Assembly (NCBI GenBank): GCA_944384465.1
Contig: CALWTK010000001.1
Location: 62,001-126,000, forward strand
Source of the DNA: an uncultured Clostridia bacterium
GTDB lineage: Bacteria; Bacillota; Clostridia; Christensenellales; UBA1242
Length of the DNA: 64,000 nucleotides
Reading direction: 5' to 3'
This document shows, piece by piece, positions 7,911 to 15,809 of the stretch. Numbering within the stretch: the first letter of the stretch is position 1; each line of letters starts with the position of its first letter. Below the pieces are notes generated by a model, which was given only the letters and a program-made list of their open reading frames with translations, was not told the origin of the DNA and did no database searches. The translations under genes were made by a program, and so were the position numbers.

Positions 7911-8503
7911 TTTATTCTTCCTCCAAATGGCGTTGTATTTTGAAGTCCTCCTTCGGGATAAAGCATCCAACCAGAATAAAAACTTTTCCCATTATCTAAA
8001 GTTATAGGTATTGCCAATCGCTGTCCATACTCATCTAACTTCTTTAGTTTATAATTTCCTCGCAAATAATTTTCTTTTGCCTGTAAACAATATAATTCTA
8101 TTAGTTTTTTAATATCTTTGATTGAATATCCCCAAGATTCAAATAATTCTTTTTTACCATGAGAACTTTCGCCGAATATGTATTTATAAAATTTATCTAC
8201 AGAACATTTTGCATTGATTTTTTGTCTAACTTTTGAAAATTCTACATTTAGTATTCTACAATCACATTTTGGATGTAGAAGCCCATCTGTATTTGGCACT
8301 TCATTTCTTGGCATATTCCATTTTACAAAATAACAACCATCTAAAACAGAACATTTTAAACAATGACTCCTTTTAGCCTATATACCACGTATTAATTTCC
8401 TAAACCAATTATTTTTATTAGGAACCATAAAATGCCACCATTCAATCCATGTATTATCAACAACCCATCCATCAATTTCACTAAAATTATCAAAGACTCA
8501 CAT
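7907..8503 (-). pseudogene. Second toxin-like gene, inactivated by TGA and TAG
   Basis: A single frame runs from ATG 8503 (GGTGAGG upstream) to TGA 7907 and aligns with the intact protein at 6174-6812 over its length: M-x-VFDNFSEI against M-R-ILDEYTDL, SHCLKCSVLDGCYF against PHCWKCVTVNHCWF, GLLHPKCDC against GLYHPHCHC, and a shared end in FGG/LGG. It is interrupted by TGA at codon 2 (8500-8498, likely CGA to TGA) and TAG at codon 42 (8380-8378). Reinitiation at ATG 8314 could still make the 135-residue C-terminal part. The coupling to the immunity-like gene is preserved. Confidence 0.8.
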
Positions 8504-8934
8504 ATTAACCTCACCATGAGTTTAACATGATAATACAAAAATACATTTTTAATGTGTCATTAAAGTAATAGTATTATATCAAAAATCTTCTATATTTTCA
8601 ACTAAAATTAATTTCTATCTTTTTTTACAAAGTCGATAGACTATTAAGCATAATTACAAAAAACATCACTGTAATCTTTCTTTTAAATGGGTTTTTCATT
8701 AAATATGAAAAAATTTAGTTTGGTATTACGCAAAAAAAACGAATTGTAATGGTGTTCGCTTTTTCATTTTAATTATTTATTAAAATTTGGAATATGTTTT
8801 ACTTCTTTTGATATTTTTTACACATCTATCCCGTCTTCCAGGGAATATCTTACTTTAAATTTAATTCTTTTTTATATTTTGAATTTACTTTCTCGTATTT
8901 TAATCTCATTACTTTCTTGTCTTTTCTGGGCTCT
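8504..8934. other. AT-rich spacer in the accessory segment
   Basis: About 430 nt without a supportable gene. Possible promoter of the broken cassette lies at its left end. A weak CGAA/TTCG stem around 8737-8757 is flanked by A and T runs. I see nothing else. Confidence 0.5.
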
Positions 8935-9477
8935 CTATTTTAAAATATATTCTTCTTTTATGTTCCCTTCATACACTTTACTATGTTTCGACTTTGTTAT
9001 CAATCTACCACTCATGCAGTGTCTAGCACATTTTTCTCCAATTGGGCTGACGCAATCCATTATTATGCTATCAATGTTCACTTTCAATCTTTTCAATTTT
9101 TTTATAAAGCCCTTCCACAAAATTATCAGCACTGCTCCTTGGTGATATTCCGGATGAATAACTATTGATGTAAATAGACATTTTTGTTTAGTGTCTGGAT
9201 CAAAATCCAATATATCATTTGTCTCAATATCGTAATCTTTCTTTTGCCCATTTTTTATTAACTTATAGCATTCGTCAGTCACTGGCATAAAATTGATATA
9301 TCCTATCACTTGATTGTCGCATAATACGATTGTATAAATATTAGAATTAATCTTTAGCCACTCTTTACATTTTTGATATTCGCCTACATCTTGCCCCTTG
9401 TACACCAACTTGTCCAATTCAATCATACTCATAAGCAATTTATTTGTAACTCTATTCACTATTTTAAATTGTTTCAT
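8935..9477 (-). CDS. GNAT-like acetyltransferase
   Basis: 180 residues. After an N-terminal helix the core reads IYTIVLCDNQVIGYINFMPV (beta-2 to beta-3), then a variable loop, then LFTSIVIHPEYHQGAVLIIL, which fits the GNAT beta-4/alpha-3 acetyl-CoA pocket although the usual Q/RxxGxG/A loop is relaxed to YHQGAV. Acetyl-CoA:amine acetyltransferase; substrate unknown. ATG 9477 is preferred: an extended -10 (TGTGGTATAAT) ends 6 nt before it and there is no ribosome-binding site. It is the right-most gene of the AT-rich accessory stretch. Confidence 0.65.
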   Translation of the reverse strand: MKQFKIVNRVTNKLLMSMIELDKLVYKGQDVGEYQKCKEWLKINSNIYTIVLCDNQVIGYINFMPVTDECYKLIKNGQKKDYDIETNDILDFDPDTKQKCLFTSIVIHPEYHQGAVLIILWKGFIKKLKRLKVNIDSIIMDCVSPIGEKCARHCMSGRLITKSKHSKVYEGNIKEEYILK

Positions 9478-9483
9478 AATTTT

Positions 9484-9512
9484 ATTATACCACAACTAAA
9501 TTTTTAAGTAAA
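9484..9512 (-). promoter_or_regulatory. Promoter giving a leaderless GNAT transcript
   Basis: TTTACT (9512-9507), 17-nt spacer ending in TGTGG, TATAAT (9489-9484), then 6 nt to ATG 9477. Confidence 0.7.
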
Positions 9513-9581
9513 TATTTATATAAAAATTTCTAAAATTAAATTCATGATCACGAAATAAGCAATGTAATATTTCATAATAAA

Positions 9582-10763
9582 CTATGCATTTAGCCTAGGC
9601 ATTTTTATATCAATAGACTCCAAGTTTTTAAATTCCGTCTCAAAAATTTGTTTTAGTTCTTTAAAATCTTCTTCGTTAATTTTACATTTTTCCAAAACAA
9701 AATTTACATAATCATTGCATCGACAAATGTTCTGTATTTCATTGTTTAGAGATTTGATCCTAAAATCATTTAAATTAGCCTTCACATCTTCTCTTTCTAG
9801 CGCCTTTTCTATAAAGTTTAAAAACTTTTTGATTCCATTTACCAGTGCGTGGACACATTCTTTCAAATCAATCCCTTCTTTTTTGTTGTCATTAAAATAA
9901 TGTATGATTTCATATAATGGTATAGATATATCTACTATATCCACATTTAAACAATCTTTATCAAATCCAGCATTCTTAGTATCTCCCGTGAAATACGCAA
10001 CAGAAAAAGCATTGTTATACAAACTATTGAGAGCAAATATGATATTTACGAACGGCCCATAAGACCAAGGGATATTATAAGGCTTGATTTCCCCTGTGGA
10101 CAAATGCAGATATTGCAAGTCCTGAAATTCTTTATCGAGCAAGACATTGTGTGCAATAAATTCTGTCATCGCTTCATATAGCCAATCTTTGCTTATGTTC
10201 AAACCTTGTATTACCTTTTTCCCATGGACCTCATTTCTATTTGTGATCAGTCCGCCATACGCTTTGTAATATATGTAATCTTCCTTTGCAACATCTTCTT
10301 TCGTCAGTGCGACATAATCTTTCTTTCCTTCATCATATTTTAGAAATTCTAGATAACTCATAGCATGCGTCAATTCATGCAAAAACACGACAATATTTCT
10401 AGCGGCTTCTCGCTTGTAGTTATCCACCTCATTCCCTGTCAAATTGCTAGGAATCTCATTTTTTAAAAAGGCAGTATCTATATTTGGTAAAAGTTTCAGT
10501 TCATAATATAATGTAAATTTCTTTACATCTAAATCATCAATCAACATACCAGCATGACCCAGTTCTCCTATTCCAATCGGTTCGACTGAAAAATCTTTTA
10601 TGAGTAGTAAATTGTCTATACACCCTTTATCTACAGGGAAACGTCTACACAAGACTTTTATATATTTTTGTACAATTTCATCCAAAAAACCAGAAACATT
10701 TTTGATTTTGTCTCTCAATGCACTATTGTTATACTTTTCTAAAAACAATTCTACTTTTTTCAT
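9582..10763 (-). CDS. Putative zinc metalloprotease (HExxH) of unknown family
   Basis: 393 residues, no signal peptide or membrane segment. HELTH at about 129-133, preceded by a hydrophobic helix (NIVVFL), is the zinc-binding HExxH motif; the LYEAMTEF helix around 196-203 offers a glutamate (E197 or E201) as third ligand, as in gluzincin-type peptidases. The rest is helical with long charged segments at the C-terminus. Substrate unknown; an intracellular protease is the simplest reading. ATG is preceded by GAGGA. It is downstream of the U32 gene on the same strand with a 49-nt gap, so the two may be cotranscribed. Confidence 0.7.
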   Translation of the reverse strand: MKKVELFLEKYNNSALRDKIKNVSGFLDEIVQKYIKVLCRRFPVDKGCIDNLLLIKDFSVEPIGIGELGHAGMLIDDLDVKKFTLYYELKLLPNIDTAFLKNEIPSNLTGNEVDNYKREAARNIVVFLHELTHAMSYLEFLKYDEGKKDYVALTKEDVAKEDYIYYKAYGGLITNRNEVHGKKVIQGLNISKDWLYEAMTEFIAHNVLLDKEFQDLQYLHLSTGEIKPYNIPWSYGPFVNIIFALNSLYNNAFSVAYFTGDTKNAGFDKDCLNVDIVDISIPLYEIIHYFNDNKKEGIDLKECVHALVNGIKKFLNFIEKALEREDVKANLNDFRIKSLNNEIQNICRCNDYVNFVLEKCKINEEDFKELKQIFETEFKNLESIDIKMPRLNA

Positions 10764-10812
10764 ATGTTCCTCTATCTTAATCTGTTGAGATTCTCCTTTT
10801 TGTCAGCAATAT

Positions 10813-12813
10813 TTAATCAGTCAGATAAAATGTACAACTAGACAATTTCTTTCTCTTCAATCTCAAAACTTTACCATTCTGCATTTTGTAGTAGTAACCA
10901 TCTTTGTATAGGCAATTTTTGCAATTTGCCTTCAAATATTCTTTCATAGGGCAAAATCTAAGCGTCATATACGGCATATACCCGTCACCCTTTTCAGCTG
11001 TAATAAATGGTAGATTAAAATAATCCGCCGAATATTCATTGTAGATATTCAGTCCGCCACCTGCAATAATCTTCGTATCAAAATCTAGGGCGTAAAGATT
11101 GTTTGCCACAACGCCTATTTTTGTTTTATCCACTATATCTCTAAGATATGCTATATCTTGCCTCAACGCAAAATTTGGCAAATCTAAATATGCAATTTTG
11201 TTTAGTCTTTCACATTTTGACTTAAAGGCGCTAATCTTTTCCCCCTCATAAACTTCTGGAGAGTATATTTGAATTTTGTGTTCGTCAACCTCCCCATCCA
11301 GACTTATATGATAGTCTTTGATTTCGGGTTGTAAAGAGACAGGTCTATCTAATTCCACATGCTCAATTTTTTTATGAATATAAGTCAATTTTTCTAGCAA
11401 AGTTTGATAACATTTTCTTCTAAATTCGTTCAATTTAGAAATGGGCATAAATATTTTATCTGTATTCAATTTCAAATTTGGTTTAAAATAATTATTTTTT
11501 TCGAAACTTTTTTGAAAATCTTCTATCTTTAGCGGATTATTTTTCGCTTTTTCGCAAACATCACCCTCGACTGACATATCAATATCAAGGTACTTAATCT
11601 TTGTGACAATAGGTTGACCGCTATACGCATCTATAATAATATCAATATCTTTTTTAAGATTAATACTCTCTAATTTTTGTTCCTTTTCATTGTCTAACAA
11701 GAGGTTGACCATATCTCCCGATTTAAAACTATTGCTTGTGGTTGTCAATCTATAGACCTGCTCGTCCACTCTTTTCACATCATACGGGGAAACTGAACCA
11801 ATTTCATCCCCGTCTCGAAAAATTTTGAGCACTGATTTTGACTTCAAATCATAATCAGTTTTGATATAGACCTCATTAAATTTCTTCCCTACTATGATTT
11901 TTTGAATTTTTCCAATTTTTAAGCCCTGATGCCCGGATTTAAACGAGATAATATTTTCGTTCCCATCAAAATATCCAGGAGTAAACCCACGATTGAAAGC
12001 CAACTTCAAATCGTCCAGTTTATGTTCCACACCATTTATTTTATCTCTATAATATTTCGTAGCGGTAGCGACATAGAATGGTCGTCTTGCCCGCCCTTCA
12101 ATTTTGATAGCATCCACTCCCGCTTCTATTAAATCATTTAGCCTCGGCAACATACAAAAATCTTTTGCACTTAATAGATAGCCTTGTTTTAACAATTTGT
12201 CATTGTCGTAAAAAGAATACGGCAATCTACATAGTTGCTTACATTTCCCACGATTGCCACTAGCATTATTTAGATACGAACTCAAATAGCAATTCCCAGA
12301 AAAACTGATACATAATGCTCCTTGCACAAAATACTCTATTTCAATATCAGAATTGTCACGAATTCTTTTTATTTCATCTAGCGGAGTTTCTCTTGCAAGC
12401 ACCACACGCTTGACACCCAACTTTTCCAACTCACGCACGCCCTCCAAATTGTGTATCCCCATCTGTGTGCTAGCATGAATCTCTATCATAGGAAAATATT
12501 TTGAAATAAGGGAAATCAAACCTATATCCTGCACAATGAACGCATCCACTCCGATGTTGTAGGCGTCCACCACTAAATTAAGCGCATCTTGAAATTCAGA
12601 ATTGTCAAATAATATATTTACAGTTAAATGAACCTTCACATTATACGCGTGAGCGAATTCCACCGCCTGCCTTAAAGAGGACATATCAAAGCCTTCAATA
12701 TTGTTCCTAGCGTTGAAATCTTTGATGCCGAGATAAACTTCGTCCGCACCATTATAAACCGCCTGCTTCAAACTCATCATATCTCCCGCAGGAGACAACA
12801 ATCTCACTTTCAT
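10813..12813 (-). CDS. Peptidase U32 family protein (RlhA-like)
   Basis: 667-residue class, starting LSPAGDMMSLKQAVYNGADE, the typical entrance of the U32 TIM barrel, followed by HLTVNILF, HASTQMGIHN and the four-cysteine region FVQGALCISFSGNCYLSS ... GKCKQLCR (about 165-195). U32 proteins of this length with a C-terminal DUF3656 region include RlhA, which hydroxylates 23S rRNA C2501 with an iron-sulfur cluster; others act with collagen-like substrates or ubiquinone synthesis. The long C-terminus and its extra CPM...CKNC cysteines near residue 635 fit the RlhA type. ATG 12813 is used rather than the GTG just upstream. Confidence 0.85.
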   Translation of the reverse strand: MKVRLLSPAGDMMSLKQAVYNGADEVYLGIKDFNARNNIEGFDMSSLRQAVEFAHAYNVKVHLTVNILFDNSEFQDALNLVVDAYNIGVDAFIVQDIGLISLISKYFPMIEIHASTQMGIHNLEGVRELEKLGVKRVVLARETPLDEIKRIRDNSDIEIEYFVQGALCISFSGNCYLSSYLNNASGNRGKCKQLCRLPYSFYDNDKLLKQGYLLSAKDFCMLPRLNDLIEAGVDAIKIEGRARRPFYVATATKYYRDKINGVEHKLDDLKLAFNRGFTPGYFDGNENIISFKSGHQGLKIGKIQKIIVGKKFNEVYIKTDYDLKSKSVLKIFRDGDEIGSVSPYDVKRVDEQVYRLTTTSNSFKSGDMVNLLLDNEKEQKLESINLKKDIDIIIDAYSGQPIVTKIKYLDIDMSVEGDVCEKAKNNPLKIEDFQKSFEKNNYFKPNLKLNTDKIFMPISKLNEFRRKCYQTLLEKLTYIHKKIEHVELDRPVSLQPEIKDYHISLDGEVDEHKIQIYSPEVYEGEKISAFKSKCERLNKIAYLDLPNFALRQDIAYLRDIVDKTKIGVVANNLYALDFDTKIIAGGGLNIYNEYSADYFNLPFITAEKGDGYMPYMTLRFCPMKEYLKANCKNCLYKDGYYYKMQNGKVLRLKRKKLSSCTFYLTD

Positions 12814-12949
12814 CACTCATACTTTATCATAAAAACCAAATTTATACAACAGTATTCCATCATCAATATTTCTAAAAAAAATAAGAAATTTTAAAATTGA
12901 TGCTTGATTTTTTCATTTCCGTGCTATAATTAATGGCAAGGAGAAAAAA

Positions 12950-14251
12950 ATGAGTGAATTTAAAACTATTCCCATCACATTAGTTACGGGATATTTAGGT
13001 AGTGGTAAAACCACTTTGTTAAATCATATTTTGTCTAATACAAAAGGATATAAAGTAGCAGTCATAGTGAACGACATAGGTGAAGTAAATATCGACGCTG
13101 ACCTGATTGAAAAAGGTGGAGTCGTAAATAAAAAAGAAGAAAACCTAGTCGCTCTTCAAAACGGATGCATATGTTGTACTCTTAGAAAAGATTTGATTGA
13201 GCAACTTCACGATATCATCAAACAAAAAAAATTTGACCACATAATCATAGAAGCCAGCGGTATATGCGAACCTATCCCTATAGCACAGACAATCAATTTC
13301 TTGACCGAAAGTTTCAAGGCAAAAAAGATGCCTATATACTGCAAACTTGACACCATTATTAGCGTGGTCGACGCTCTTAGAATGGTGCAAGAATTTGGCT
13401 GTGGAGATGAGCTTATAAAATCAAATATTGACGAAGAAGATATTGAAAATCTTGTCATTCAACAGATTGAGTTTTGTGATATTTTGATTTTAAACAAAGT
13501 TAGCGAAGTATCAAAAGACGAATTGGAGCGTGTAAAACGTATCATCAAAAACCTTCAACCAAAAGCAAAATTGATTGAAGCGGACTACTCTAATGTCGAC
13601 ATAAAAGAGATTCTGGACACCAACTTGTTTGATATGGAAAATGTGCTGACATCAGCTGGCTGGTTCCAAGAGATAGAAAAAGACATTGAAGAAGATGACG
13701 ACGAAAAAGATCATCACGACCATGATGATGAGCATGAACATCACCACGATGATGATGAAGATGACGACGATGACGAGCACGACCATCACAAACATCATGA
13801 TCACGACGACGATGATGAAGATGAGGATGAAGAACATCACGGCCACGAGCACAAACACCACCATCATCACCATGAAGGTGGAGAGACAGAAGAGTATGGA
13901 ATAGGCACATTTGTATACTTCCGTAGAAAACCTTTCGACAGATTAAAATTTGAAGATTGGACGCAAAAAGATTATGGCAAACAGATAATTAGGACAAAAG
14001 GACTAGTATACTTTAGCGACAACAACCGCATGTCATACATTTACGAGCAGGCGGGTAAACAAAAAGTGCTCACAGAGAATGGTCCATGGTACGCGACCCT
14101 TCCAAGATATCAAATTGAGCAATTGCTTCTAAATGATGAAAAATTTAGAAAAGATTGGGACAGCGTATACGGCGACCGCATGATCAAATTGGTATTCATT
14201 GGTCAACATATTGACAAGAAAAAGATCAGTGAAGAATTGGATAAAGTTTAA
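12950..14251 (+). CDS. G3E-family GTPase (CobW/ZNG1-like metallochaperone)
   Basis: 433 residues. Walker A GYLGSGKTTL (14-23), the metal-binding CICC (73-76) and a C-terminal CobW domain are present; the base-recognition motif reads NKVS rather than NKxD. G3E GTPases deliver zinc, cobalt or other metals to client enzymes using GTP. Between the GTPase and the C-terminal domain, residues about 244-310 form a dense stretch of His, Asp and Glu (three blocks of HHDHD/HHHDDD type and a final run of six His), a clear metal reservoir or sensor. An AAGGAG site and TATAAT -10 are just upstream. No Zur box was found. Monocistronic, with a terminator after it. Confidence 0.9.
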   Translation: MSEFKTIPITLVTGYLGSGKTTLLNHILSNTKGYKVAVIVNDIGEVNIDADLIEKGGVVNKKEENLVALQNGCICCTLRKDLIEQLHDIIKQKKFDHIIIEASGICEPIPIAQTINFLTESFKAKKMPIYCKLDTIISVVDALRMVQEFGCGDELIKSNIDEEDIENLVIQQIEFCDILILNKVSEVSKDELERVKRIIKNLQPKAKLIEADYSNVDIKEILDTNLFDMENVLTSAGWFQEIEKDIEEDDDEKDHHDHDDEHEHHHDDDEDDDDDEHDHHKHHDHDDDDEDEDEEHHGHEHKHHHHHHEGGETEEYGIGTFVYFRRKPFDRLKFEDWTQKDYGKQIIRTKGLVYFSDNNRMSYIYEQAGKQKVLTENGPWYATLPRYQIEQLLLNDEKFRKDWDSVYGDRMIKLVFIGQHIDKKKISEELDKV

Positions 14252-14299
14252 CGCTTTTAATGACAATTGATTTTAAAATTTAATCAAAACAACAAAAAA

Positions 14300-14334
14300 A
14301 ATAATTCTATCCGCAAAATAGAATTATTTTTTTC
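14300..14334. terminator. Bidirectional terminator after the G3E GTPase
   Basis: 11-bp stem AATAATTCTAT/ATAGAATTATT with A and T runs on both sides; serves the convergent gene at 14389-15129 as well. Confidence 0.85.
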
Positions 14335-14388
14335 AAATTTTATCAAAATATTTTAATTTTTTGATATTTTTTTATTTTTTTAAATTTA

Positions 14389-15129
14389 TTAATCAATATC
14401 TGGAATCAACACTCTAGGATAACTCTCTTCTTCATCAAGCGAAGGCGCGTTCTCTACATCAATAATAGTATCTAATCTAGAAAACTCTTTCGGTTTTTCC
14501 TTTGCGAATTGATCTAGCAATCTTTCAATACCAGTTTTGTGATTTGCGTTCTTTACCTTTGTGTCATTTCGCAAAATTTTGTATTCTCTCAACTTCTTTC
14601 TGTCATTGCCGTCAAGGTCATATTTAGGCATCTCAAATTCTTCAGTAAGTCTAGCTTCAACTTCTTTTTTAAATTCCAAATCCGCTAATATCTTTTTGTT
14701 TTCTTCTTGGAAGCCAAACTCTTCAACGAACCAATAGATGCTTTCAATAGTATAAACATTTTTGTTTAGATAGATTGCTTTCAAAAATTGCAATCTAAAT
14801 TTTTTATCTCTTTTCAAATTGTTGTTCACATAATTGTAGAAATAATTTTTACACTCTTTAGGATCTGGTGAAATGGACGCACACGTCAATATAAATTCTC
14901 TATCGTTCATCAATCTACTAAAATTTTGAAATGATGAGTGATTAAAATAACTTATAATTAAATACCCAAATTCTCTACATTCGCGACCACAAGGCTTGAT
15001 AGCCCTGCCCGCTCTGACATTTCTTTCAACTCTTTCCGCACCGCCATTCAATATAAAGGATTCATACCTTTCTTTTTCTTCTTCTTGTGAAGACAATCTC
15101 TCTTCAGTCATCTTTTCTATTAAACTCAT
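14389..15129 (-). CDS. Conserved-looking protein of unknown function
   Basis: 246 residues, soluble, strongly charged and mostly helical, with no recognisable motif. Two cysteines (PCGREC, about 47-52) are close together. The ATG at 15129 is chosen because AAAGGTGGG lies 6 nt upstream; an upstream ATG in the same frame at 15156 has no such site. The C-terminus is acidic (DEEESYP...). Convergent with the GTPase gene and divergent from pth, with no operon partner. Confidence 0.75.
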   Translation of the reverse strand: MSLIEKMTEERLSSQEEEKERYESFILNGGAERVERNVRAGRAIKPCGRECREFGYLIISYFNHSSFQNFSRLMNDREFILTCASISPDPKECKNYFYNYVNNNLKRDKKFRLQFLKAIYLNKNVYTIESIYWFVEEFGFQEENKKILADLEFKKEVEARLTEEFEMPKYDLDGNDRKKLREYKILRNDTKVKNANHKTGIERLLDQFAKEKPKEFSRLDTIIDVENAPSLDEEESYPRVLIPDID

Positions 15130-15243
15130 ATACCCACCTTTTAATGTTTTCATCATAGCACCATAACCTCACCTTGTCAATACCAAATTTAGAAAAAAAT
15201 TTGACAAAATTAGGAATTTAGTTAATCTCAAGGCGAAAAGATA

Positions 15244-15271
15244 TTGTAAAATCTGAAAGTTGTGATATAAT
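15244..15271 (+). promoter_or_regulatory. Promoter giving a leaderless pth-mfd transcript
   Basis: TTGTAA (15244-15249), 16-nt spacer ending in TGTGA, TATAAT (15266-15271), then 7 nt to the ATG of pth. Confidence 0.7.
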
Positions 15272-15278
15272 AAAAATT

Positions 15279-15809
15279 ATGAAAATAATCGTAGGTCTAG
15301 GAAATCCTGAAGGTAAATACAACAATACTTATCACAATGTGGGGTTTAGCGTTGTGGATCTTTTTGCTAAACAAAACAATTTAAAATTCTCCACACAAAA
15401 ATGTAGAGCATTGATAGCAAAAGGCGAAGGATATATACTAGCAAAGCCACAGACATATATGAACTTAAGCGGAGATAGCGTATATGAACTAAAAAAATAT
15501 TTCAAAGTACCGCTGTCTGACATCTTGATTGTTCTGGACGATATAGACATGCCAAAAGGGAAAATTAGATTCAGGCAGTTCGGTTCTGCGGGCACACACA
15601 ATGGACTACGTGACATTGTCAACAAAGTCGGCATCACGCCACGTTTGCGAATAGGCATAGGCAGGGATCAAAATATGAATTTGGCGGATTATGTATTGTC
15701 AAACATTGATGAACAGTCTAAACTGATTTTGAACGACTCATATATGTCTGCATGCGATTTAATCAAAAAATTTATCAATGGTGAACTATGTCAGGATACA
15801 ACGATCTAG
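15279..15809 (+). CDS. pth: Peptidyl-tRNA hydrolase
   Basis: 176 residues, slightly short for the family. Pth motifs are in order: GLGNPEGKYNNTYHNVGF with catalytic His (about 20), KPQTYMNLSG, DDIDMPKGKIRFR and FGSAGTHNGLRD, where the family usually has GSAGGHNG. The enzyme hydrolyses peptidyl-tRNAs released from stalled ribosomes. No ribosome-binding site; the -10 box is 7 nt before ATG, so the mRNA is probably leaderless. The 3' end overlaps mfd by 22 nt, the pth-mfd order common in Firmicutes. Confidence 0.96.
   Translation: MKIIVGLGNPEGKYNNTYHNVGFSVVDLFAKQNNLKFSTQKCRALIAKGEGYILAKPQTYMNLSGDSVYELKKYFKVPLSDILIVLDDIDMPKGKIRFRQFGSAGTHNGLRDIVNKVGITPRLRIGIGRDQNMNLADYVLSNIDEQSKLILNDSYMSACDLIKKFINGELCQDTTI

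Noticed and set aside
5446..8503. TAG codons inside frames as sign of an alternative genetic code (TAG read as an amino acid)
   Set aside because: TAG is the natural stop of several clearly intact genes (for example acpP and ychF), and one of the broken frames also has TGA. Ordinary nonsense mutations explain it better.
8879..9145. Plus-strand frames opposite the GNAT gene
   Set aside because: Shadow of the minus-strand acetyltransferase, with Leu/Ser/Phe-rich translation typical of antisense frames.
13590..13910. Long antisense and shifted frames over the His/Asp region of the G3E GTPase
   Set aside because: They arise from GAT/CAT repeats (His-rich, Val/Ile-rich or Met/Thr-rich translations) and have no start signals; the + strand gene explains the region.
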